Assembly (NCBI GenBank): GCA_002371335.1
Contig: DFHP01000013.1
Location: 1,378-6,891 of the forward strand
Source of the DNA: Eubacterium sp. UBA3720
Lineage (GTDB): Bacteria > Bacillota > Clostridia > Lachnospirales > Lachnospiraceae
Reading direction: 5' to 3'
DNA length: 5,514 bases
Part shown: in pieces, positions 1-5,425 of the stretch
How positions within the stretch are numbered: position 1 is the first letter of the stretch
Layout: each line of letters opens with the position of its first letter
The notes under the pieces: model-generated
The model's input: only the letters and a program-made list of their open reading frames with translations
Databases searched by the model: none
Told to the model about the DNA's origin: nothing
Program-made: the position numbers and the translations under genes

Positions 1-47
1 GCGCAGCTGCCTTCCTCTGTGCGGTGTGTGCATCCTCCGGAGGGTTT
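1..47 (-). repeat. Partial copy of a GC-rich interspersed element, cut by the window edge
   Basis: This stretch resembles 1827-1877 in the gpmI leader. Both, read on the plus strand, run GCAGC, TGCC, CTGT, GC-rich bases, then TGCATCC and a GAG.GTT end. The 15-base core at 32-46 matches 1862-1876 at 12 of 15 positions. Read on the minus strand it contains the palindrome CCTCCGGAGG (34-43) immediately followed by ATG (33-31), and the frame stays open to the window edge (MHTPHRGRQLR). GGAGG abuts the ATG with no spacer, which is poor for initiation, so coding is doubtful. A perfect inverted repeat lies just upstream in minus orientation. I infer an interspersed element or a leader of the next minus-strand gene; its full extent is outside the window. 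Confidence 0.45.
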
Positions 48-48
48 C

Positions 49-81
49 TGTCATAGGAAATCGACGCAATTTCCTATGACA
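49..81. repeat. Perfect 13-bp inverted repeat, 7-nt spacer
   Basis: TGTCATAGGAAAT (49-61) and ATTTCCTATGACA (69-81) are exact reverse complements around CGACGCA. Neither strand has a T-run after the stem, so it is not a normal intrinsic terminator. It lies between the gpmI terminator and the edge element, where the promoter of the next minus-strand gene could be. A repressor operator or the terminal hairpin of a repeat are both possible. Confidence 0.7.
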
Positions 82-83
82 TT

Positions 84-117
84 AAAATGGCGGTCCGAAG
101 ATAATCCTCAGTCCGCC
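84..117 (-). terminator. Probable intrinsic terminator of gpmI
   Basis: On the minus strand, 16 nt past the gpmI stop, GGCGG (117-113) pairs with CCGCC (93-89). After one A-A mismatch, CTGAGG pairs with CTTCGG through two G-U wobbles and closes a 5-nt ATTAT loop. The sequence ATTTT follows. The wobbles would be C-A mismatches on the plus strand, so the fold favours minus transcription. The U-tail is short, so termination may be incomplete. Confidence 0.6.
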
Positions 118-132
118 TGATATATTATTTGC

Positions 133-1725
133 TTATTTTTTTACAAGCAGCGACTGGCCGGTCATTTCAGCGGGCTGCTCTATATCCATTACCTCCAGAA
201 GCGTAGGAACGATATCGCAGAGACGTCCTCCCTCTTTCAATGTATATGAATCATCATAGTTATAAAGAATAAACGGTACAGGATTTGTAGTGTGGGCAGT
301 ATGCGGCTGACCTGTCTCCGCATTGATCATCTGCTCCGCATTTCCGTGATCAGCGCATATAAACAGAACTCCGTCCATCTTCTTTACGGCCTCTACTGCC
401 GCGCCTACACACTGATCGATCCTCTCCACAGCTTTGATCGCCGCCTCGAGAACGCCTGTATGGCCTACCATATCCGGGTTGGCAAAGTTAATAATGATCA
501 CATCGTAATCGCCGGATGTGATCGCAGCGTCCAGCTTCTCGCTAACCTCAGGCGCGCTCATCTCAGGCTGAAGATCGTATGTGGCTACCGCTGGAGAGTT
601 TACAAGGACTCTGTCCTCTCCTTTATTAGGCTCTTCAAGACCGCCGTTAAAGAAGAATGTTACGTGTGCATACTTCTCTGTTTCCGCGATCCTGAGCTGA
701 CGAAGTCCGAGCTTAGCCAGATATTCTCCGAATGTGTTTACGATCTCTTCTTTCTTGAAAGCAACGTATTTATTCGGGATCGTCTCATCATAATCCTTGA
801 AGCATACATATACCAGCGGCATGAATCCGTTCGCTCTCTTCAGATATTTGATACATTTCGTATCGTCGGAGGAGCCGGGCATGGCCGCGATATCATCATC
901 TGTCATACAGAACGCTCTGGTTATCTCACGGGCACGGTCCGGTCTGAAGTTAAAGAAGATAACTGAATCATTCGGCTTTACAAGTGAAAGCGGCTTTCCT
1001 TCTTCATCTGTGATAACCGTCGGCAGGACAAACTCATCCGTCACTCCATTATCATAGGAATCCTGCATTGCCTGTACCGGATCTGCAGCCTTTACTCCTT
1101 CTCCAAGCACCAGTGAATCATACGCCATCTGGATACGGTCCCAGTTATTATCCCTGTCCATCGCGTAATAACGTCCGGACATGGAAGCTACCTTTCCCAC
1201 GCCGATCTCGTTCGCCTTTGCGATCAGCTCCTCCAGATAACCCTTACCCGAAGCCGGCGGAGTATCTCTTCCGTCGTAGAACGGGTGAATATAAACATTC
1301 TCCAGTCCCTCTCTTTTACACATTTCAAGAAGCGCATACAGATGTGTGTTATGACTGTGAACGCCTCCGTCAGAAAGAAGTCCCCAGAGATGCAGATCAG
1401 AATTATGCTCCTTACAGTTATTGATAGCCCGGAGAAGCTCCTCGTTTTTGAAGAAAACGCCATCATTGATATACTTTGTGATCAGCGTCAGATCCTGATA
1501 GATGACTCTTCCGGAACCAATATTCATATGGCCGACCTCTGAGTTTCCCATCTGACCATCCGGAAGACCAACGGCAAGTCCTGAAGCATAGCCCTTCTGG
1601 AACGGACACTCTGCCATAAGCTTATCCATTACCGGCGTCTTAGCCATGTAAACTGCATTTGCTTCATGGTTATCTGAAAGGCCGTAGCCATCTAATACCA
1701 TCAAAACCACTGGTTTCTGTTTCAT
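133..1725 (-). CDS. gpmI: 2,3-bisphosphoglycerate-independent phosphoglycerate mutase
   Basis: This cytosolic enzyme interconverts 3- and 2-phosphoglycerate in glycolysis and gluconeogenesis using two Mn2+ ions and a phosphoserine intermediate; it belongs to the alkaline phosphatase superfamily. The 530-residue product has the full family signature: D12 in LDGYG, nucleophile S62 in NSEVGH, H123, R153/D154 in DGRDTPP, R185 and R191, R261/R264 in RPDR, K351, D418 and H422 in NPDMVGH, D459/H460 in ADHGN, and H478 in TAHTTN. The phosphatase-like domain is split by the inserted transferase domain (about 80-310). It is slightly longer than the usual 505-515 residues, mainly through about 15 extra residues near 275-300. 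The ATG follows AAAGGAG at 9-nt spacing, and tandem stops TAG TAA lie immediately upstream in frame. It has its own promoter (1903-1930), a long structured leader and a downstream terminator, so it is probably transcribed alone. The product call is secure. Confidence 0.98.
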   Translation of the reverse strand: MKQKPVVLMVLDGYGLSDNHEANAVYMAKTPVMDKLMAECPFQKGYASGLAVGLPDGQMGNSEVGHMNIGSGRVIYQDLTLITKYINDGVFFKNEELLRAINNCKEHNSDLHLWGLLSDGGVHSHNTHLYALLEMCKREGLENVYIHPFYDGRDTPPASGKGYLEELIAKANEIGVGKVASMSGRYYAMDRDNNWDRIQMAYDSLVLGEGVKAADPVQAMQDSYDNGVTDEFVLPTVITDEEGKPLSLVKPNDSVIFFNFRPDRAREITRAFCMTDDDIAAMPGSSDDTKCIKYLKRANGFMPLVYVCFKDYDETIPNKYVAFKKEEIVNTFGEYLAKLGLRQLRIAETEKYAHVTFFFNGGLEEPNKGEDRVLVNSPAVATYDLQPEMSAPEVSEKLDAAITSGDYDVIIINFANPDMVGHTGVLEAAIKAVERIDQCVGAAVEAVKKMDGVLFICADHGNAEQMINAETGQPHTAHTTNPVPFILYNYDDSYTLKEGGRLCDIVPTLLEVMDIEQPAEMTGQSLLVKK

Positions 1726-1758
1726 TTACTATTTCTCCTTTGTCTGTATATAACATTG

Positions 1759-1892
1759 CATACTCAACGATCCTCCCGGGAGCGTTAAGTACATAGTCCG
1801 CATGAGGACTTTGCACGCCGCCGCACGGCAGCATTGCCGCTTTTCTGTATGCAGCGCATGCATCCCCCCGAGAGTTACCAAAAAGTGGTTAA
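1759..1892 (-). promoter_or_regulatory. Structured 5' leader of gpmI
   Basis: Between the predicted start site (about 1896) and the gpmI ribosome site the minus-strand transcript can form a run of hairpins. They are TTAACCA/TGGTAA with one bulge (1892-1875); ATGCA/TGCAT around 5 nt (1863-1849); an 8-bp stem with G-U pairs around GTGC (1834-1815); AGTCC/GGACT around 6 nt (1810-1795); and an 8-11 bp stem containing the palindrome CTCCCGGGAG (1790-1762). Several stems rely on G-U pairs that exist only in minus-strand RNA. No T-run terminator and no riboswitch class I recognise is visible. A 44-codon open frame also runs through it (see findings). It could be a cis-acting RNA or an interspersed repeat inserted in the leader. 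Confidence 0.45.
1827..1877 (-). repeat. Second copy of the GC-rich element found at the left edge
   Basis: The plus strand here can be aligned with 1-47 with small gaps. Shared blocks are GCAGC, TGCC, CTGT and the 15-base core at 1862-1876, which differs from 32-46 at three positions. In both copies the minus strand reads AAC.CTC..GG.GGATGCA and follows a hairpin. A third related core (ATCCTCCCGGGAGCGTT) is at 1770-1786 in the same orientation. The alignment was made by eye. Confidence 0.4.
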
Positions 1893-1902
1893 ATCACAGA
1901 TT

Positions 1903-1930
1903 ATTGTATCATCTTTTGGCAGGATGCAAA
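1903..1930 (-). promoter_or_regulatory. Predicted extended -10 promoter for gpmI
   Basis: On the minus strand TTTGCA (1930-1925, 4/6 to the -35 consensus) is followed after 16 nt by TACAAT (1908-1903, 5/6 to TATAAT). TGA just upstream of the hexamer makes an extended -10 (TGNTACAAT). Transcription would start near 1896 and give a leader of about 170 nt before gpmI. It lies downstream of the DUF4250 stop. Confidence 0.6.
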
Positions 1931-1967
1931 ACCTATAATTAAAAAAACTTATACATGCCGCCCGAAG

Positions 1968-2144
1968 TCACCTGAGAAAACGGCGAAGTTCCTCGTCATA
2001 ATGAAATCCGGCCTTTTCCAGCTTTTCCGTGATCTCATCGACCAGAACACAGTAACAGGCAGCCACCTCATCGAGAGAGCAGCCTCTGTCACGAAGCTGT
2101 GTATTGATAAAGCTCAGCAGCATATTCGGATCTTTTGGCAGCAT
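1968..2144 (-). CDS. DUF4250 family small protein
   Basis: This 58-residue protein of unknown function has the opening MLPKDPNMLLSFINTQLRD and a central LDEV..C.....DEI.EKLEKAGF.YDEE pattern, which I recognise as DUF4250, a family of roughly 55-65 residues found mostly in Clostridia. The start at 2144 is chosen because GGAGG lies 7 nt upstream (2156-2152) and the family begins at MLPKDP. The frame is open back to an ATG at 2234, but those codons run through the terminator hairpin of the preceding gene and have no comparable ribosome site. There is no signal peptide or membrane segment; the sequence suggests a small, mostly helical, charged cytosolic protein. It sits between two terminated units. 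No clear promoter was found, so it may depend on readthrough or a weak promoter in the 11-bp repeat region. Confidence 0.85.
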   Translation of the reverse strand: MLPKDPNMLLSFINTQLRDRGCSLDEVAACYCVLVDEITEKLEKAGFHYDEELRRFLR

Positions 2145-2158
2145 ATTGATTCCTCCTT
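2145..2158 (-). promoter_or_regulatory. Ribosome site fixing the DUF4250 start
   Basis: On the minus strand TGAAGGAGG is followed by 7 nt and the ATG at 2144. This is a near-ideal Shine-Dalgarno and is why the upstream in-frame ATG at 2234 is rejected. Confidence 0.85.
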
Positions 2159-2185
2159 CATCTCCAATATCATTCTCCGGACCCC

Positions 2186-2207
2186 GGCAATATTTTGGCA
2201 ATATTTT
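2186..2207. repeat. Two exact tandem 11-bp repeats
   Basis: GGCAATATTTT occurs at 2186-2196 and again at 2197-2207 without a spacer, between the terminator of the fusion gene and the DUF4250 ribosome site. The 11-bp period is about one helical turn, so a direct-repeat operator is possible. A short duplication by slippage is an equally good explanation. Confidence 0.75.
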
Positions 2208-2216
2208 GTTTCTTAT

Positions 2217-2272
2217 AAAAACTTCCCGCTTCATGATAAGACTGTTTCAGTAATACCAGGCGGGAAGCTTTT
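2217..2272 (-). terminator. Strong intrinsic terminator of the HPr-lactate dehydrogenase gene
   Basis: On the minus strand, just after the stop, CTTCCCGC (2267-2260) pairs perfectly with GCGGGAAG (2229-2222). G-U and A-U pairs extend the stem outward to about 13 bp, and TTTTT (2221-2217) follows. The loop is about 30 nt and contains a small ACTG/CAGT hairpin. The plus strand also has a T-rich tail, so it could act in both directions, though no plus-strand gene is visible. Confidence 0.85.
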
Positions 2273-2277
2273 ATTTC

Positions 2278-3576
2278 TTACTTTACCAAAGCTGCTCCAT
2301 AATCCAGATCTTCCATATAATTATGGACGTTTTCCATCGTTGTTACGGCTATCGCCTGCAGCGCCTCCCTGGTAAAGAAGGCCTGATGGGAAGTCATTAC
2401 CAGATTCGGAAATCTCTGCAGCCTGGCAGTCACGTCATTTACAAGAGGTTCCTCGGACCGGTCATTATATACGTTATCATCCTCTCCCTCGTACACATCG
2501 AGAGCCACTGCATGGAATTTTCCCTGCTCCAGATAATGTATCAGCGCTTCAGTATCAATGAGAGGTCCCCGGGACGTGTTTACCAGCATGGCTCCGTCTT
2601 TCATCTGTCCCATGGTCTTTCTGTTCAGCAGATGATACGTTCCTCCTTCGCCCATGACCAAAGGCGCATGCAGGGATATCAGATCGGATTTCCGGAAAAG
2701 CTCCTCTTTCGATACGTATGTCAGAAGACCATTATCGACAAGAGCCTGTGAAGGAAACGCATCCCATGCTATCACATTCATTCCGTATCCTTTACAGATC
2801 TGAGCCATACACTGTCCGATCCTGCCTGTTCCGAGGATTCCCGCCGTTTTATTATGAAGGTCCAGTCCCAGAAGGCCCGACAGAGCAAAATTGTTATCTT
2901 TGACTTTATTATATGCTTTATGAAGCCGGCGGTTCGCCTGCTGCAGGATCGCCATCGCATGCTCTGCGACCGCAAAAGGTGAATAGGCAGGTACGCGGAG
3001 AACAGTTATCCCATGCTTCTCCGCAGCCTTCAGATCTACGTTGTTAAATCCTGCGCACCGGAGAAGGATAAGCCGGACTCCCATTTCTCCCAGTACATTA
3101 ATAACGGACGCCGGCGCCTCATCATTAACAAATATGCAGACAGCTTCGTGGCCTTTTGCCAGAAATGCCGTTTCCCCGGTCAGACGGACGGAATAATAAT
3201 CAATATCCACGTTATAGCCGCCTTCGACTTTTTCACGGACAAGTCCGTCAAAGAAAGTCCTGTCATAATCCTTAGTTCCGAAGAAAGCAATCTTCAATGT
3301 ATCCGAACGGCTTGATCCCTCATATCTGAACTTGAGGATCTCCGAGATCTTTTTTATCGCTTCTTCTTCGTCCAGACCTTCCGCTCTGACCGTAACTTCA
3401 TCGCCCTCTTTCGCATTCAGGCTGAGAAGCTGAAGCACATTGCTTCCTTCAGCCGTCTTTCCGTTAGCCTTAACTGTTACTGTGCTTTTCAGCTCCACAC
3501 AACACTGTGCCAACAACGCCGCCGGTCTTGCATGAAGTCCCTGCGCTGTAGCAACAACGTATATCAATTCTCTCAT
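2278..3576 (-). CDS. HPr phosphocarrier domain fused to D-lactate dehydrogenase
   Basis: This 432-residue single frame holds two domains. Residues 1-82 align without gaps to Bacillus subtilis HPr: His15 in GLHARP, Arg17 and Pro18 are kept, but position 46, the HPr-kinase serine, is Asn, with Ser at 45. After a short linker (83-93), residues 94-432 resemble E. coli LdhA, an NAD-dependent enzyme reducing pyruvate to D-lactate. They contain EAVCIFVND, R173 in RCAGFNNVD, the NAD motif GTGRIG (249-254), D272 after the second strand, R336 in NTSRG, E365 in DVYEGE and H397 in SHQAF, the Arg/Glu/His catalytic set. The start at 3576 is chosen because AAAGGA lies 9 nt upstream and HPr begins there; the frame is open 26 codons further up, without family similarity. 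No start with a good ribosome site is seen at the domain junction. I infer a cytosolic fermentative enzyme possibly controlled by EI phosphorylation. Domain identities are secure; regulation is not. Confidence 0.93.
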   Translation of the reverse strand: MRELIYVVATAQGLHARPAALLAQCCVELKSTVTVKANGKTAEGSNVLQLLSLNAKEGDEVTVRAEGLDEEEAIKKISEILKFRYEGSSRSDTLKIAFFGTKDYDRTFFDGLVREKVEGGYNVDIDYYSVRLTGETAFLAKGHEAVCIFVNDEAPASVINVLGEMGVRLILLRCAGFNNVDLKAAEKHGITVLRVPAYSPFAVAEHAMAILQQANRRLHKAYNKVKDNNFALSGLLGLDLHNKTAGILGTGRIGQCMAQICKGYGMNVIAWDAFPSQALVDNGLLTYVSKEELFRKSDLISLHAPLVMGEGGTYHLLNRKTMGQMKDGAMLVNTSRGPLIDTEALIHYLEQGKFHAVALDVYEGEDDNVYNDRSEEPLVNDVTARLQRFPNLVMTSHQAFFTREALQAIAVTTMENVHNYMEDLDYGAALVK

Positions 3577-3634
3577 TCTGCCAATTCCTTTCGTCTGATA
3601 CGCGTTAACTGCCAACAATTTATTACAATAAATA

Positions 3635-3664
3635 ATTCTAACACACCAGCACACACAATCACAA
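3635..3664 (-). promoter_or_regulatory. Predicted promoter of the HPr-lactate dehydrogenase gene
   Basis: On the minus strand TTGTGA (3664-3659, 4/6 to -35) is followed after 18 nt by TAGAAT (3640-3635, 5/6 to TATAAT). TGT just before the hexamer gives an extended -10. The start would be near 3628, leaving about 50 nt of leader. It lies in the 129-bp gap after the patatin gene, so the fusion gene can be transcribed independently. Confidence 0.55.
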
Positions 3665-3681
3665 TAATGATTATTAATATC
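3663..3681. promoter_or_regulatory. Fur-box-like palindrome overlapping the -35
   Basis: AATAATGATTATTAATATC matches the 19-bp Fur consensus GATAATGATWATCATTATC at 16 positions. Its core AATAATGATTATT (3663-3675) is a perfect palindrome around a central G. It covers the first two bases of the predicted -35 of the fusion gene. AT-rich DNA produces such matches by chance, so an UP element is an alternative. Confidence 0.35.
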
Positions 3682-3705
3682 TATGTCTGTAAGATCAGGC
3701 GGGTT

Positions 3706-4638
3706 TCAACCCAGATATTCTCTTAGTTCGTCCAGCTTTTCCATACACTCCCGGTATCCCAGCCAGTAGAGTTCTCCGAGTTTCTCTACGTCCTTCTCAA
3801 CTCTTCCTACCATGACCGGACCCGACGGGGCTGCTCTGTACAATCTTCCTTCTTTATGAAGCTGCTCGATCTCGTCACATTGTCTGTTATAATCCTGATT
3901 GCTGTTTTCCAGCGCCCGGGCAAACTCCGGATACTTTTTATAGACTCTGGCCGCCAGTGAAGATTTCTTTTCCTTCTTTCTATATTCTATGTTTCGGGTA
4001 CGGAGCACGATTATTTTTTCAAACCCTTCTCCAAGAGCCCATTCATACGGGATCTTGCAGGAGCATCCTCCATCCAGACAGGGCGTGCCTCCCACATCGA
4101 CCATCGGCGTAATATACGGCATTGAAGCCGACGCTTCTATACCTTTCATCAGAACATCATTGCTGCACTTTCCTTTTTCCAGATAAAGCGGTCTGCCTGT
4201 CAGACAATCCGTAGCGACTGCGATAAACCTCTGTTCTTTTCTGTAAAACCTTTCCTCATCCAGCGGTTCAAATATACCTCTGTCTTCCGTAAGAAAGCTG
4301 ACATCCAGAATACTGTGGCGATGGGCCAGCGCCTTTGCCCCTACATACTGGCTGTCGTGACGATATGTCAGATTTACCCTCCCTGACCTGCCGATTTGTC
4401 CGGCCACATAATTCATTCCGGAGAGTGCTCCCGCGGAAACCCCAATGACACACTCCATATTGATATCGCTGATCATCAACGCGTCCAGAAAGCCCTGGGT
4501 ATAGAGCCCCCGGAATGCTCCTCCCTCAAGCACCAGACAACCTTTTGTAAGCTTTTCCGACGCCTTTCCGGAAGGAATCTGATCCACACGGGAGTAAACC
4601 TTTTTTTCATGATTTCTAAGTTTGTCTATAGGACCCAT
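3706..4638 (-). CDS. Patatin-like phospholipase family protein
   Basis: The protein is a predicted serine lipid acyl hydrolase with a patatin fold, close in layout to the YjjU type. Numbered from the alternative ATG at 4650, the motifs are GGAFRG (43-48, oxyanion hole), GVSAG (70-74, nucleophile S72) and DGG (193-195, catalytic D193), so the Ser-Asp dyad is intact. About 90 charged C-terminal residues follow the catalytic domain. There is no signal peptide or membrane helix, suggesting a cytosolic or peripheral enzyme. The start at 4638 (310 residues) is preferred because GGAGG (4648-4644) lies 5 nt upstream; the ATG at 4650 would place that site inside the gene and has only a weak GGAAG site. 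It begins 52 nt after the HAD gene stop with no terminator visible, so the two are probably co-transcribed. A hairpin at 3701-3712 overlaps the stop but lacks a T-run. The substrate is unknown. Confidence 0.92.
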   Translation of the reverse strand: MGPIDKLRNHEKKVYSRVDQIPSGKASEKLTKGCLVLEGGAFRGLYTQGFLDALMISDINMECVIGVSAGALSGMNYVAGQIGRSGRVNLTYRHDSQYVGAKALAHRHSILDVSFLTEDRGIFEPLDEERFYRKEQRFIAVATDCLTGRPLYLEKGKCSNDVLMKGIEASASMPYITPMVDVGGTPCLDGGCSCKIPYEWALGEGFEKIIVLRTRNIEYRKKEKKSSLAARVYKKYPEFARALENSNQDYNRQCDEIEQLHKEGRLYRAAPSGPVMVGRVEKDVEKLGELYWLGYRECMEKLDELREYLG

Positions 4639-4690
4639 CGTTTCCTCCATTTCTCTTCCAAAATTCTTCTGCCTCTTCGTATCCGTTTTT

Positions 4691-5407
4691 TTATCCGACG
4701 ATCTCTCTGACGATCTCGAGAATGCCGTCCGTTCCCCGAAGGATATGATCTGCTTTTATCCTGGTTCTTCTGTTATGGTTCTCCGGGTATTGATCCTCCC
4801 ATCGTATCCATATAAAATGCCATCCCGCTGCCGCGGCTCCGTCCATATCATTCTCCGGACTGTCTCCCACGAACCAGTACTCATCCCGAGGCGCTCCTGT
4901 CCTTTCCTCAAAAACACGGAATATTTTCGGATCCGGCTTCGTAATGCCGATATCTCCGGACACCAGTACGTTCTCCTCCGGGATCAGCTCCTCCAGATGC
5001 AGTGAATGGTATTTAAACCGCTGATGCGCCGACTCTCCGTTTGACAGCACCCCGGTAACTATCTTCTTCTTTTTCAGATATAACAGTGTCTCCCTCATTT
5101 CAGGCAGAAGCTGCATATCGCTCTGCGCCTGCTTATACGCATCCTGAAAACGCTTTGCCCGTTCCTCTGAAACCTCGATACCGAATTCATGATAGGTATG
5201 CTGTACCCGAAGGATATTCATCTCTTCCATGCTGATCTCGCCTCTGCCGTACCTGTCAAACTCCAGATCGCTCCAATGTCTGCTGACACGGATCACTGTA
5301 TCATCATCAACCCCCGGGATCGCGCCGATCACCTTGTGATAGGCACAAAGATACGCGTCTCCTCTGCGATACAAAGTATCATCTATATCAAAAACAAAAA
5401 CCGCCAA
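4691..5407 (-). CDS. HAD-superfamily hydrolase (probable phosphatase)
   Basis: This 238-residue haloacid dehalogenase-type hydrolase is probably a small-molecule phosphatase of subfamily I. Motif I is DIDDTL with nucleophile D7 and acid/base D9; motif II is S122 in LSNGE; motif III is K157 in TKPDP; motif IV is GDSPEND with D182 and D187. A helical C1 cap lies at about 15-100. The layout recalls YjjG/YfnB-like nucleotidases, but the substrate cannot be read from the sequence. Translation starts at TTG: AAAGGAGG (5422-5415) lies 7 nt upstream, an in-frame TAA (5425-5423) blocks extension, and no ATG or GTG lies between, while motif I needs this N-terminus. It is the first visible gene of a likely two-gene operon with the patatin. 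No convincing promoter was found in the 107 nt to the right edge, so the operon may begin outside the window. Confidence 0.93.
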   Translation of the reverse strand: MAVFVFDIDDTLYRRGDAYLCAYHKVIGAIPGVDDDTVIRVSRHWSDLEFDRYGRGEISMEEMNILRVQHTYHEFGIEVSEERAKRFQDAYKQAQSDMQLLPEMRETLLYLKKKKIVTGVLSNGESAHQRFKYHSLHLEELIPEENVLVSGDIGITKPDPKIFRVFEERTGAPRDEYWFVGDSPENDMDGAAAAGWHFIWIRWEDQYPENHNRRTRIKADHILRGTDGILEIVREIVG

Positions 5408-5425
5408 GCGAGCTCCTCCTTTTTA
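5408..5425 (-). promoter_or_regulatory. Ribosome site that fixes a TTG start
   Basis: On the minus strand TAA stop (5425-5423), AAAGGAGG (5422-5415), then 7 nt and TTG. The stop directly abuts the Shine-Dalgarno, so TTG is the only usable upstream start for the HAD protein. Confidence 0.85.

Noticed and set aside
292..966. Plus-strand open frame of 224 codons opposite gpmI
   Set aside because: It is antisense to a gene with every catalytic motif intact, has no family similarity and no convincing ribosome site; it is a shadow of gpmI codon bias.
1941..1990. Possible terminator after DUF4250 with a seven-T run on the minus strand (1947-1941)
   Set aside because: Only a weak 4-5 bp stem with long loops precedes the T-run, so I could not support a proper terminator hairpin.
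2145..2234. 30-codon N-terminal extension of the DUF4250 protein from an ATG at 2234
   Set aside because: These codons overlap the terminator stem of the preceding gene and the tandem repeat; the internal ATG at 2144 has a near-ideal ribosome site and matches the family start.
3596..3610. CcpA cre-like sequence TGATACGCGTTAACT in the fusion-gene leader
   Set aside because: The right half resembles cre, but one extra base puts the halves out of register with the 14-bp consensus.
3577..3654. 26-residue extension of the HPr fusion starting MCWCVRIIY
   Set aside because: It includes the predicted -10 and leader and has no HPr similarity; AAAGGA lies before the ATG at 3576, where HPr normally begins.
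3701..3712. GGGTTTCAACCC palindrome at the patatin stop as a terminator
   Set aside because: The stem is only 4-5 bp and no T-run follows on the minus strand.
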